Assembly: GCF_021155765.1 (NCBI RefSeq)
Contig: NC_060117.1
Location: forward strand, 6,104,001 to 6,168,000
Length of the DNA: 64,000 nucleotides
Source: Diprion similis
Lineage: Eukaryota > Arthropoda > Insecta > Hymenoptera > Diprionidae
Direction of reading: 5' to 3'
In this document: one piece after another, positions 25,301-37,825 of the stretch
How positions within the stretch are numbered: the first letter of the stretch is position 1
Layout: the number at the start of each line of letters is the position of its first letter
Position numbers and translations under genes: made by a program
Notes under the pieces: generated by a model
Told to the model about the DNA's origin: nothing
The model's input: the letters and a program-made list of their open reading frames with translations, nothing else
Database searches by the model: none

Positions 25301-28300
25301 ACAAACAGACAGACAGACGTATAGACGGACAGCAAAGTGATCCTAAAACGGTCCCGTTCTTACCATTTGAAGTACGGAACCCAAAAAATTGCTAAAGTGT
25401 AGGCAGTGCATGGTGATGGAAGGGGGATTCGACAAATTCAATACTATAACTCACATTCGCAGCCATTCGGTCCGTAATTCCAGAATCCGGGAGTACAGCG
25501 GTCACATTGCCTGCCGGTGACTCCAGGCGCACATCGACACTTTCCAGTGTCATCGTCACACTGGCTACTGTAAGATGCAACTCCACAATCACATGGCTGA
25601 CACCCCTGGCATGACTTGAAGCCATAATGGTTATCGGCACAACGGTCGCACTTTTCTCCAACGACATTCGGGTGACACTCGCAGCTTCCGTTGTAATTGT
25701 TGCACTTAGTCATTCCACAAGTGTCACAAATGCAGCTTTGACAGTCTTTGAGTTGTACCGCATCGCCATAGAAGCCTGGAGCACAGAGATTGCACGCCTG
25801 ACCATAAGTGTTGTGTAAACATGCGAGACATGTTCCGTCGATGGAGTCACACGAATGCTCGTCTTTTGGATCGATGTTTCCTGAGCACTGGCACGGTTTG
25901 CAAAAGTCACCCACTTCTTGTGGTCTTCCGTAAAAACCAGCCGCACATGATTGGCAGCGGGCGCCGTAATAACCTTCGAGACAATCGCAGCTGATCTTGT
26001 CACCTTCTTCGTTTACCTGGCAACCCTTCGCGAAGTTATTAGATGCTATTGGCAATGGACAGGCACAAATGTGACAGTCACCCGGACTGCCGACAGTGGC
26101 ATTACCGTAGTGACCAATTTCACACGACTCGCAATGGTCTCCAGTTGTGCTGTGCTTGCAGTCGTAACAACGACCCGTGTTAACGTCACACGTGTCGGAG
26201 TGACCGTTACATTGACAAGGAACACAGTAGCCACCGTGAGGTCCTAAGGATACTCTGTAATAGCCTGGGGCACATTCTTCGCAAGAAAGACCTTCGTAAT
26301 TCGGAGGACAGTGACACTGCTCCACACTACTGGCTATTACGTTACTGCTAGAAGAATATGTCTCTGTAGCATCGTCCAATGTCACGTATGACAACCATAT
26401 CATAACACTTGGTTGCCAGTATTTAGCACGTATGTAAATTCCTTGCAAATCTTCCAGAACGACCATTATTTGCTCCCTCGTCGCGTCCAGATCATTCAGT
26501 GTCCTGAAATTGGATTCCACTATCTGCACCGAGGCTTCGAAATCCATTGAAGACGGAGGCTGTTCGTCTCCGAAATAGAGAAGATACGTGTTTGCTCCGT
26601 ATAAAATAACGTCTGCACCTCCCACAGCATCGCCGAATAGGCTGGTGGTGTAATAAATAACGTATCTTAGGTAGCCACCGTAGGCTGTTAACCTTTTACC
26701 GAGGTATGTGTCTGGCGCTGAAAAGTAGATGGTGTTTTCGAAGGTTTCGTTATGGGTCAAGCTCAGGAAAATTTGAGAATTATTCTGATTGACTGGAACG
26801 TTTTTCAGTATCGTCGTGTTACCAACTTTTTCGTTTATTAGCGTCACTTCCCAGTTACTCATGTCTGTTATATGAGTCTTGTAAAGTGAGGCCGATGAAC
26901 AACGGGTCGTTTTACCAAAGCAGAAGCATTTTGTACAGCCATTCGGGTTGTTTAGTTGAAGGTCGAAAGTACCCTCTGCACACACGTCGCAACCAGACTC
27001 TTGAACATTTGGTTTGCAGAAACATTCGGCCGTTTTTTGGTTGCAAATTTCGGCAGTCGTCCCCCGGGTGTCGCATTCGCATTCAATGCAGTAAGGAAAC
27101 TCAGCGTAACCAGGCTTGCATCTGTCACATTGGCGACCAATGACATTCAGCTTGCAGTTGCAGTTTCCATCGTACAGATTACACTGTAAATCGTTTTCAG
27201 TCACTCCGTTCGGGTCACAGTTACAATCTTCACAGCCTATAATCGGATCGAAGCCGTAAGTTCTTGGCTTACAAACGTCGCAACGTTCCCCGCTTACGTT
27301 TGGTGGACAAATGCACTCTCCAGTTTCAGGAGCGCAATTCGCAGTACTGGGACAATTGCACGGTTTGCAATCAGGGAACCCGTAAAAGCCGGTTTTACAA
27401 ATGTCACACTGTCTACCGATGACGTTTGGTCGGCAAGGACATTGACCCCCGAATTCTTGACATTCGAAGCTTAACGTTCCTTCGACATCGCAGTTACAGG
27501 GTTGTGCACCGTTGTTGTAATCGGCGGTCAGTGAGAAAACGGAATCCCGACAGAAGCCGTCGTCCGTAATATTGATGTGGAAATGGTTGGTCCCACATTT
27601 CTTTATGAACTCTTTAGTTTGATCGAATTGGATCTTTTGCAAAATCTCTTGCACGCGTGGACCAGCCGGAATTACCAATATGTAGTCCAACCAGACGGCG
27701 TTATTACCAGCACCTTTTTTGAATGTGATCATAAAGTTTTCTATCAGTTCAAACTTTGTCTCGCCGTTGGATTGGTGCACAATGCTACGACAACCACTGT
27801 TGCTTGGACAATGTGGCAAAGGTATTTTGGCCTCGTAAAACTTTCCGTTTTGAACTAGCACATCCAATTCGAATTCCGGATGATCCGGTTGGAAATATTG
27901 TACAACAAAGACGTATTCACCGGGTTGAGGTACTTTGGCCTTGATGTCTATCATGGTATTGTCGTTGCTAAGATAGATCAATTTTGTAGAGTTGTCATAC
28001 ATGCCAGGAGGCCTGCTGCCCACTTCCAAAACCTCATTGTCCACTTCGAACTCAATGTGTTTCGCGTCAGCAGCTTCAGGGAAGATTCCTTGCACACACT
28101 TGCCACCTTTGCGGACGCAGACAGATTTTGGTTTTATATAATCCAGAGACCAGTTCTCGTAAGGAACAGCGACGATGGATATGATCGCACTATCCGTGTA
28201 TGGTTCTGCAGATAAAACGACGCTTACGTAATTGGATGGAAATTCTAGAGGAGTGACTCTGTCGTATTTGTCAGTCATAACTTGTCTGCATGGAGAGGTG

Positions 28301-31300
28301 TATCTGCACGGATAAAGTATCACTTTTCCATTGTACGATGCGTTCGCTTCGATGAGGACACTCGCTATTTGATCGTTCGAACTTGGCGTGATGTAAGTTA
28401 CAACTAGAATGTAAGCTCCGGGTTTTGATATCCGTATGTCGTAATGTATTTCCCGTTGTTTATCGTTGATTAGTGCAACACGTTTCTCACCAAGTTCATT
28501 GAGAGCTGTCCGGTCAGTGAAGTATTCGGTCAGCCGTTCTCTCTGGTTATCCTGAATTAAATGGCCTGCGTCTCCTCGTACAGTATCGAAAGTCGACAAG
28601 CTTGGGTATCCAAAGTGTCTGCAGAGTCCGTTATAACCTATTTCGCAAGGTCGCTTCACCTCCTGAGTCAGAATAGTAGCTTCGTAGTAAGCTGCCGGTA
28701 GAAGAACGAAGTAATCGAGGAGTAAGCTCGACTTTGTTGAAATGCTGATGTCCCAACGACCAGGATTCATTACCAAGGGTGACGGTACTGTCCCCGAGGA
28801 TCCAGCGACTGTTACAAACATCGGTTTTGAAGTTGGCTTAAAGACGACCGTAAATTTCTGCTCAGTGTCGTAGGAGTGCTCAGGAGTGATTTTAATCAAC
28901 CCAGAAATTGGATTGGGGTTCAGATTGATGTACCGTAGAACCATGCGATACAATGTTGACTTCTGAATGTGCACATCCTGTATGATTTCATCTTGGAGTG
29001 GAGAGAAGACGGCGTATCCTTTCCAACTATAACCAGGGAACAAGTCCTCAGCGAAACCATAACGGACTGGATTGTTGCTCGGTGTTCTAGCGTCTTCAAC
29101 TTCATACTGGAATTGATGCAAGGTAGGGAAGTAATGGGCTTGCAATGGCTTGTTGCACATGCGTCCGGTTACTCGAGGTCTGCAATAACATTGTCCCGAT
29201 TGTTTGTCGCAAATTGGATTTATCGAACCACCAATATCGCAAGCGCAATTATCACATCCGAACAAATTGTACTCTTGCAGATTGTACATCCCGTCTGAAC
29301 AGTAGGTGCATCCCCTGCCAGTAACTGCCGTTTTGCAAATGCATTGACCAGACTTCGTGTCGCATTCACCAATCCCTGCAATTGTGCCAGGAATATTGCA
29401 CTGACACTCTTCACATCCTTGCGGGTTTCTCGGTTGTAAATTCCAGAATAACGGCTTACACTCGTTACAAATTCTGCCCGCCACCCTAGTTTTACACTGA
29501 CAGAGTTCTCCAATGGGCACCGAACCGCATCCTTGGAATGTTTCTATCACACCGGCTGGGTCGCAGTTGCATCCTTCACAGGTTGGGAAGTTGTAGAAGC
29601 CTTCTTTGCACTTGTCGCATCTCAAACCGTCGAAGTTCTCGTGACACTGGCACTTCCCTTCGGCGTCACACGAGAGACCAATCGCACCGTGATTGTCACA
29701 GTTGCAAGGTAGACACTCCGGGTATTTGTAGTACCCTGGACTACACTGGTCACAAGTTTTTCCCGAAAAGTTCACGTAACATGAACACGTTCCTTTTACG
29801 TCACATGAAGTGAACGGAGAACCGTTGGTACTGCACTTGCATGGTTGGCAATTCGGGTATCCGAAGAATCCGGTCATACATTTGTCACAACGAGGTCCGT
29901 CGTAGCCCTCTTTACACAAGCATTGCCCGTTGGTCTTGTTGCAGATTTCGTCTTGGGTGCCTTGCACGTCGCAATCGCAAAACCTGCACGAGGGGTAGTT
30001 GAAATAACCGTCCTCACAAACGTCGCACGCTCTTCCAGCATAATTATTTTTGCACGTACAGTTTCCGTTTGTCACGTCACAAACATCGTCGGTCGCTCCC
30101 AAAGAATTGCAGCCACATGCTAAAAAAAAGGAACCTTTAGGTTATTTTAAATGGTCTCTAAACCTAAACGCATTCTTTCAATGGCACAGTTCGAGAAGAT
30201 TCGATCGAATTGTTATAGTTGTTAGCGTATAACATAACTCTTAATAGAAAATGGTTAATACAAATGGGACCCCACGTCTGGATACATATTTAATTTACAG
30301 TGTTGTTATCAGTTTTGTTTTACGCACGCAGACAGTCAGGGAAGTTGTAATATCCTTCTGCGCAGAAGTTGCAGTAATGTCCTGCATAGTTGTCCTTGCA
30401 TGGGCAACGTCCGTCCTTGGCCTCACAGTGATAACCATCCGTTCCTTTGAGATGACATTCGCAGGGTCGACACTTCGGATAACCGAAGTAACCGTAACTG
30501 CATTCCGTACAATCAGGAGCCACGTATTCCGGACGACACTCGCATTTTCCTGAACCTTCAGCACAGTTTCCAGTGGAGAACGATAAATCACAATTGCAAG
30601 CTACGAAGAAAGAGGAAAGAATTATTATTGTGGTATGAACACCATACTTGATACACTAGAAATAGTCCTTGTCTGTTATGGAATCGGGTCCATTGATTTA
30701 TTTGATATTAACTTACGCTGACACACATCAGTTTCATTGAGATGTTTCTCGAACGGTTTGTAGAAGCCTGCCTTACAGCGGTCGCAATTTATACCCTCTG
30801 TGTTGTGTTTACAGTTCTGGCACACGCCACCTCCTTCATAGTTCCCATGGATATCCAGTGACAAATGTTGTTCATCGATTTGAGGGTCATATTTACACTC
30901 GTCCGTATGACCGAAACAATTGCAAGCTGATAGAGACACAAAGTATTCATTTATATACATAAATATTTCATATTATTAACAAGGTAGGTATATCAGTTCG
31001 ATCTCTCCGATTCGATTTCTTTTTTAATACGTTACAGTAGACTAAAAACTAAGCGACACGTATTTTTTTTTATCTGCCATTAACCACTTTAAGGGGGTGA
31101 AACCACCCACCAATGTAAGGAATATTAAGGAGCGATTTGGCAGTTTTACCCATAAGAAAAGTTTTTTTATAACGAGAAACGAAAAATGTAATTTCCTCAA
31201 TTATTAAGAAAAAAAAGACTGCCAAATCGCTCTTTAACATGCCTTACTTTAAAGGGTGGTTTAGACACCTTAAAGTGTTTAATGGCAGATAAAAAAAAAT

Positions 31301-34300
31301 ACGTGTCGTTTAGTTTTTAGTCTACTGTAACATATTACAAAAGAAATCAAATCCGAGAGATCGACCTGAGATACCTTCCTTATTAGAGGACATAAATGAT
31401 TGTGCGATACACCAAACAGCTGATAAGCTGTATATAAAGTCAAGAATTCGGAGAAAAGCTCACGTTCGCAAATGAATTTCTTTGACGCTGTTGATATTCG
31501 CCATTTTTTCTGTTCGAAACCCTTGCAACACGACGCGCACTGAGGTCCGCAGGTGTTGTGATGACATCTGCAGAGAAGCTTATCGGGAATGTTTGGATCC
31601 TGAACATCGCAAGTGTCCGCATGACCGTTGCACATACAGCGTCCACCTATACTGATATCTTTTATGGAGTAGAAATACTGGAAATAAGATGAAATTCATG
31701 TCAGTACAGTGATTTAGAAACCTCAAGAGTCAGGATAACACAAGTGGTACTGATCAAATTTATCAATACATACACGCCTGGTGACTGTTGGATCCTGCCG
31801 AGCGACGGACATTAGATGTCCGAGCAAGTTCTTCGTCCTTAAAAACCGGAATCGAACGTTGGTGGCTCTGGTCCATTCCTGGAGTACCGAGGAGTTGAAA
31901 TAATGGTTGGCTGAAGGTCTGTCGGTCAAAGTTGAGAATGGAATCTCTCCGCCTTCCAAGGGAACCAGTTTCGAATATTCCGTGGTGCAGATCACACTGT
32001 CGTCCCTTTTGATTCCTTCTCGACTATTCACGCCAAAATATGTCAGACAGTCGTTCTCCGAATCGGAAAAGTACTGCCATGGCGACCACGTCTTTCCGTA
32101 GTCCTTAGACTTTTCTAGTGCCCATAGTCCAGGACGAGGGGAGTTACCCATACGGATGTAAACGTATGCGACGTGGAATTCCTAGAACACGTAATAGTTA
32201 CAAATGTAATAAGCTAACAATCCTTAAAGTTGTACACATAAAAATGAATAAAAAATACTTCAGTTATTGGTAGCGCCCTTTAAATATTTTAATATGTCCT
32301 CCAGGTTTTACGAGAATTTTTTTTTCACTATTTGTCAGAAAATTTTCGAGTGGCACTTTGAAGAAAAAGTTAAAAATGAACTACTCTAATGTTTATATAT
32401 GTGTGTATAAGACTTTTCACTGTAAAGGACATAATCTTGGAAGCGATCCGTTTTTTGTAAATAAAATATGACCTCTTAAAATATGATAAGATAAATAGAA
32501 TCTGAACATTTCGTTGGTTTTTCAAAATCTGAACATTATTTAACGTCTAAATGAGCTGTCTGGGAGTTGGCTGTTGAAATCTAAACATTAAGTTGTATTT
32601 TATACTGTTATACAAGTAAATACAACTGCAATTATGGCTAAATTTAACAATAAACTGCAAGTGAATTGATGCTGATGTATATTTTTTTAAACTCATTTCT
32701 TTAAACACACGATATAGTTTGTTATTCTCAATCGAGGTTCGTTGAAGTCGACGTTATCACGTATCTGCAGTAAAGGAAACGCTTGGGAGATAGTCTGCTT
32801 CCCATTTCATGAGTTGATTTCCGACGCCTACACATCGATAAGCCCGATGTGGCAGCAATGACGAAAACTGAATGATGATTCCAGCCATTTCATCAATTCC
32901 AGAAATTCACTCTGTCTGCAATTGTTAAATCTAAATCTAGGTATAAGCAATTTTTTTTTTGTTTTTGTCAACAGTGTGGGTTTTAGGTACCCGTGCGATT
33001 TACGTAGTTGAGACAAATTTTAAAAATGGATTTTGAAAAAAATGCGCAAAAAACCTCCAGCAATGTTTTTCGCCTCAATGATGGTGAACGAAAAATGATT
33101 TTATCCAACTTCGAACAAAAAAGTCATAGGAAACCATCGATATGAGAAAAAGTTTCATAATCAGAACATTCAAAATCATTGAACGATGGTGTTTTGATAT
33201 TATTCACCCTAGAGATCTGTACAAATGTCCTAAAATTTATTTTACGAATAATTATCTCCAGGATGTGTATAAAAATAGATTTGTTTAAGTACAGTACAAG
33301 AGATGTTCACCAACATCAGTTACATTTGCACGTTATAGCTGTGAAAAAAAAAACCGCCAAATTTCTTAAATATTTTTCAAACGATTCGTGAGCTTCGGAA
33401 AAATACCAGATTTTAATCGCTTCGAACGTTTTAATTATAAAATCTTTTCTCAAATTGTTGACACGATTTTATCCTGTGCTATTAAAATTTTTCCACGTGC
33501 ATTTCTATCACACAGTAGAGACGTTGTTTCAATCTAAAATTGCTGAATATTTTTCAAACAGTTCTTTTTATTCGTACGGTCCAGCCAATCAATCCTTAGT
33601 ATCGTTCTTATACACCATCCAGCTATATGATAACGAGACAAAGATCACTTCTGTGCTCCTCTCTGACTCCCGTTTCATCTGAAAGAATATTATACGCGGC
33701 CACAGGAAGGGCCAACGCTCGTGGCAAACGCGATACAGTTCAATGATTATCTCTGTATATATGCAGAAGCCTTGCTTCTTAGTAATTCTTTCTCCTGAGC
33801 TGTATAAGCATGAATGAGCCGTGTCAGTGATAGTATTAAATGAAGAAGATAAAGTCCAAGTGTCTGATGAAGTACGTTGATGCAATATACCGTGTGTCCA
33901 CGAGAGAAAAGTTCGAATTTTATTGGCCAACAGTTACCGACGCAATACCAATCGCGACTGTCAGAAAATGTCCCTAGCAACCCACAACTAAGGCTGATAA
34001 TTTTATTGACCGACAGTTGCTCGTGGTATAAGTATACATGGTGTGCCTAGGAGTGCAGCTTCTTTCTCCAAAAAAGTTTCTCTCTCCCGCGGGACTGGAC
34101 TTAAGTAAGATGTGTACCAACAGCGTCAAAATACCCTAGATCGGTGGTGATTAATTGTTGTGACGTTGAATCTACGTGGGGAAAAAATGAGCGGGACTTT
34201 AAATAACTCACACCACGACTATACACGATGGCATTACCAAGCAGGGTAGCGTTCGCCTGAAAAATAATTCCCTAAAAATATAGGGAATTCTTTAGATCAT

Positions 34301-37300
34301 TGGTACACATCTCACTCAAAGGCTTTGACCTCGAAGAAAGGGGCTTTTCGTAGGAGTTCTAGGCACACCGTGTATACTCACACTATCCAGTTACCGCCCG
34401 GTTGAGCTGCCGACTGTCAGAAAATGTCCCTAGGAGTCCATAGCTAACGGTGGGCTCCTAGGGACATTCTCTAACAGTCACGATTGGTATATATTGCATT
34501 AGCTGCTCAATCACGTGGTAACTGTCAGCCAATAAGATTCGAACGACTTTCTTCATGGACACATGGTATAAATATTATAATTATATACATAACACATACG
34601 ATCATTAAGATCACCGACAAATGATCCAGCAAACTGAGATGAAGTTAAAGTTGGTAACTAATCAGGTCCTTTTTTTATACACAGTTCAACTCATAATCTT
34701 CAAAAATGGCGGTGACTGATACGTTTCTTTTTCTTTATACTTTAAACAATTCTTAAAGGACAAATACAGATGAATAATGCTTAATGTTAAGATGACTTGA
34801 CGTTATTACCTGGCCCAAATTGATGGTGAGATTTACTTCGTTGTACTTCATTCCACGAGATAATGGCGGAGATTGCCACCATGTTTGAGTGCCATCGACG
34901 GCATATTCTGGAGGATGTCTCTTCAACGGATCGTTTGGATCGCAATAATCGCATACCTGTAAAAATGTGGATTGATAGTTAACATCGTTCCTAACCCCAT
35001 AACGATTATCATTCATCTGTTTTTTATTTGCTTTATTATTACTTTTTCAGGAAAGGAAATACTCGTATTTCCCTCCATTAAAAATTAAATACGTCAAAAA
35101 TAAACCGACGTGGTTATAAATAAATAATATTGTCAACGTTGTGAAATATTTTAACTAGGATAAGTTTTGTGAACTAGAATCGAGATAAGATGTCAAGACT
35201 CGGTGTAACGGGTTATTTGAATGAATCTCAGGCTAAAAAACTTCCAACTCGAATATGTTCGACGCTTCGTTATCATAACGGGTCAGTTCTATCTTCCCTT
35301 ATCACTTGTGTTCGTCCCCTTCGACCTGCAAGTCCCCATTTCTCATACGCGTTACATCAACGCTTCAAGGGGCTTAAAATTTGGCTATTTTAACGAGTGA
35401 TGTGAGAAATATTCTCAAACATTCCTAACTTCAAGATGCATAAAGAATTTCATGTATGAAAAAACGAATAATTTTCACCACAAGTTACAACAATTCTCAG
35501 CAAAATGTGCAATTTTTTACAACAAATTAAAGGCCTGTTTAATTACTGCGTTTTTATTCAACTATCGTTATTGTTATCCTCATATCAGCGTTGAAGTCTC
35601 TAAAAATAATTTCAATTTTTACAATTCGATTTATTTTTCATCCATATTTTCTACCCATTTTTCAATACAGTTTTTAAGTTTCCAACTGAACACTCGTCGA
35701 AATTCTGAGAAAACTAAACTTCCATTGAAACCAAATGACAGTTGATCACTACGGCCAACTACTAGATGCGATATTCAAAGCTGAAAGAAGGAGATTATCC
35801 TTCCGGATTACGTTCATACTTAAAAGCAGAGAATAAGATGGAATTTTAAGGTTTTCGACGACCATACTTCTTATATATATATATATATATACCTGCAAGC
35901 CCTAAAGACAGATCAACCCAACAGATTTTCGAGTTTTAATTCCCATAAGCTGGGATACAGATTGAATTTTAAGTTGGCAGTGCCGATCATTTATACCGAT
36001 AACAATGCATTTTTTTTTTTCTTTAATAATAATTATTCTTTCCTACATAAACTCTTTTTTCCGAATCTATTAAATTCGTTAAAAATCCGACAATGCTGGA
36101 GAGAATTTAGTTTTGAAACTGCAGCAGCACCATGCGACCAATTTAGACTCGGAAATTTAGTTCACTTTCGTTCTGGCGAGAATATAAGTTTATTTCTGAA
36201 AGCCCGAGGGAAGTCTAAAGTTCCAGCTGCATACGCACGCTTGAATATCACATCCGTTACGAGCTGAACGAGATATTTTATCCTGATTCATTGATTTGTA
36301 CAGCGATATTTCAATAATAATAATAATTGAACAACTCCAAAATGAAAATGAAAAAACAAAGCTATTTATGGTGGTTTTTTTTTATTTTTTTTTATTATTA
36401 TTATTATTCATTTAATCATTCAAACTGTGAGAAATTTTTTGCTCATTAGTGCAAAACAAAAGAAAAATGGTAAAATTATTCAGCAAGCATTTGGAATTGA
36501 TTTTCGACAAGTTGTTTGCACAACTTTCAATTCCTCAAACAAAAATTGAAACGGAAACTTTTCTTAAGAAAAATTGTTTTTTTAACCCGTCGGATCCATT
36601 TTCGACGAGACAACTTTTTATATTTGATTTTTATTAACAAAGTTTTGGATTTTTTTAATCGAAATCTGGAACAAATTATCAGTCGTACTTAAATCTACGG
36701 ATTTTCTGCACTAAATGAAAAACGCTTTCCCAGAAAAGTTTAACCTCCAGCGCAATATTTGAATTACAAAATCGATTGTATAATTAAATAAGATACTGGA
36801 ATTATAAAAAAAAAAGCTTAGATGTACCGATGATTTGTTTCAAATCGTTTCGAATTGGTTAGAAAATTATACAGTGACTGATTTTATCGAGAAAATTATT
36901 TTTTTACTTTTTTTTTTTTACGCACGCCTAGCTCGTAACAAAATGAACGAAAAATATCGCTTTGCAGAATCTAATTTTGATTAATTTTAAAAATAAAGAG
37001 GATAATTGAAAACGGCTGCAAGTTTCATGAAGTGAAAAAAGGCACTTTTAGCATTTTTCAATTCTCTTTTTGAATCGAATAATACTTTTCAGCACGAATT
37101 TTGAATCTGGATTCTAGTTGTAAAAATTTCATTTCTTCCACGTAACTAATATAATAAAAAATATTTATACCACATAAAGTTTGCTTTTCTAGAAACCATA
37201 AAGATATTTTGGTTTTTAAGAAAAATTATCCATTTTCTCAAACATATATTATAAACGAAAATCAAACAAACTTTAGTATTCTCATTGAAATTACTTCTAT

Positions 37301-37825
37301 GCATAAATAATAACTAATCACAAGTCAAGAGAAATTTTTCTTTCAAAAGAGCCCCAAGTTTATATTTAAATAAACAAAATTTTCATTCTATACGTCGAAT
37401 AATAACAAAAATCTTTATTAATTACTTATCAACATAAAAAAAAAAAAAAAAAAAAATAGAAAATTAAACTTTATAAATAAAAAAATGAAGATTTTAATTA
37501 TTATTTGATCTATGAAATGAAAATTTATTTATTTAAATAAAAACTCGCCAAAAATAAAACGTCTAACCCGCTGAACGCTTTTACCCCGCGCGGGAAATCC
37601 CCGGCTTACCTGTCCCTGTATCAAGTTAATGTCTTCGTCCTGATCAGCGTTGGCGCCAACAAGTTTACAATAGAGTTCCGGCCCCGGAGTATCGACACCG
37701 CAAGTTGCAGTAGCGCTAATTTCCCGTCCTTCCGCCAAGTTGAAGTACGGCGGTGTAAGGATTTCGCCCCGGGCCAAACCGGCTGCGAAGGCAAGGATGA
37801 CGAGGCCCTGGGCCTGCAGGATCAT
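13369..37825 (-). CDS. LanA: Laminin subunit alpha (alpha-3/5 type, LanA)
   Basis: The alpha chain of the basement-membrane laminin heterotrimer; it binds integrins and dystroglycan through its C-terminal globes and polymerises through its N-terminal LN domain. Exons in order: 37825-37610, 34956-34810, 32181-31774, 31677-31464, 30926-30717, 30600-30328, 30119-25455, 24303-24077, 22826-22067, 21958-21681, 20300-20113, 19926-19386, 19075-18945, 18854-18017, 17899-17356, 17075-16986, 16293-16090, 15994-15828, 15708-15466, 15319-15160, 14978-14751, 13634-13369. They total 10,998 nt, 3,665 aa plus stop, close to Drosophila LanA. Domain order is signal peptide, LN, LE repeats, L4b, LE repeats, L4a, LE repeats, coiled coil, LG1-5. 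The start is the first ATG, giving [18 protein letters not shown] as signal peptide; the open frame continues upstream without another ATG. The gene ends tail-to-tail with Nrdp1. Confidence 0.97.
16599..16634 (-). other. LanA: Possible 36-nt cassette exon in the LanA LG3-LG4 linker
   Basis: Inside the intron between exons 17075-16986 and 16293-16090, a 36-nt segment is bounded on the minus strand by a T-rich acceptor ending TTTTAG and a donor GTGAGA. It begins in phase 1 and ends in phase 1, matching both neighbours. Inclusion adds 12 residues ending [10 protein letters not shown] with no stop, giving an N-glycosylation sequon (NST). The main model works without it, so it would be optional. 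No transcript evidence is available here. Confidence 0.4.
16797..16836. repeat. TA/CA microsatellite in a LanA intron
   Basis: A run of TA dinucleotides followed by CACACACATATGTATATATAT between the possible cassette exon and exon 17075-16986. Ordinary simple repeat. Confidence 0.8.
20831..21639. mobile_element. Palindromic TTAA-bounded fold-back element, copy 2 (LanA intron)
   Basis: A second copy of the element at 1575-2382: 809 bp, TTAAGGTGCTTATAAAG on the left, a slightly eroded right end (TATATGCACCTTAA), and the same centre in the same orientation. It lies in the LanA intron between exons 21958-21681 and 20300-20113, 41 nt from the donor of the former. Differences between copies are scattered single bases. 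Confidence 0.8.
22928..24000. repeat. Fold-back element in a LanA intron, arms with ACACGGAACACT
   Basis: The ends 'accTCACACGGAACACTTACC' and 'GGAGTGTTCCGTGTGGT' are inverted copies, and inside each arm lie CCATGGATATCC/GGATATTT and TCTAAT-type matches, so the arms look several hundred bases long but diverged. It occupies most of the intron between LanA exons 24303-24077 and 22826-22067. No coding sequence is seen. Confidence 0.5.
24533..25161. mobile_element. Fold-back element in a LanA intron, ends ATTAGGGTGGC
   Basis: A 629-bp inverted repeat starting ATTAGGGTGGCACAAAA and ending GCGCCACCCTAAT, with arms of about 140 bp that also pair at AACATTTTGTCACAC/GTGTGACAAAATGTT and GAGGTCGC/GCGACCTC. 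The interior is A/T-rich with poly-A and poly-T runs. It lies in the intron between LanA exons 30119-25455 and 24303-24077. A MITE is likely; the superfamily is not clear. Confidence 0.65.
25455..30119 (-). other. LanA: LanA giant exon: LE repeats, L4b domain with RGD, L4a domain
   Basis: One uninterrupted exon of 4,665 nt codes for about residues 490-2044, over 40 per cent of the chain. It begins with laminin-type EGF repeats (eight-cysteine units with GxxCDxC spacing), then the L4b (LF) domain at about residues 812-1360. This starts at [20 protein letters not shown] and contains an Arg-Gly-Asp at 28570-28578. More LE repeats follow, then the L4a (laminin B/IV-A) domain at about residues 1577-1757 ([20 protein letters not shown] to [20 protein letters not shown]), then a third run of LE repeats. 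The exon ends in phase 1 and joins to 24303 to give GCESCECN, restoring the LE pattern. Confidence 0.93.
30975..31387. mobile_element. Fold-back element in a LanA intron
   Basis: About 410 bp with long arms: AAGGTAGGTATATCAGTTCG on the left pairs with CGACCTGAGATACCTTCCTT on the right, and the arms continue through AGTAGACTAAAAACTAA/TTAGTTTTTAGTCTACT and ATCTGCCATTAA/TTAATGGCAGAT to a centre near 31170. It fills most of the intron between LanA exons 31677-31464 and 30926-30717. It carries no open frame. Confidence 0.65.
31774..37825 (-). other. LanA: LanA 5' part: signal peptide and laminin N-terminal (LN) domain
   Basis: Exons 37825-37610, 34956-34810 and 32181-31774 encode residues 1-257. 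A hydrophobic signal peptide is followed by the LN core: [20 protein letters not shown], then [20 protein letters not shown] and [13 protein letters not shown], then the [11 protein letters not shown] and [18 protein letters not shown] blocks. LN domains of alpha, beta and gamma chains bind each other to make the laminin sheet. The two introns are the gene's longest (2,653 and 2,628 nt). Intron 1 (34957-37609) is AT-rich with a TA run near 35873-35892 and no visible gene; intron 2 carries the fold-back at 33887-34570. Confidence 0.93.
33887..34570. mobile_element. Large fold-back element in LanA intron 2
   Basis: About 680 bp. The left end ATACCGTGTGTCCACGAGAG pairs with the right end ATGGACACATGGTAT, followed inward by ATTGGCCAACAGTTACC against GGTAACTGTCAGCCAAT and GACTGTCAGAAAATGTCCCT against AGGGACATTCTCTAACAGTC. 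An inner pair (GTATACATGGTGTGCCTAGG and its complement near 34350-34375) suggests a compound or rearranged element. Confidence 0.55.

Noticed and set aside
29538-30123. Plus-strand open frames over the 5' end of the giant LanA exon
   Set aside because: They are shadows of Cys-rich EGF repeats read on the other strand.
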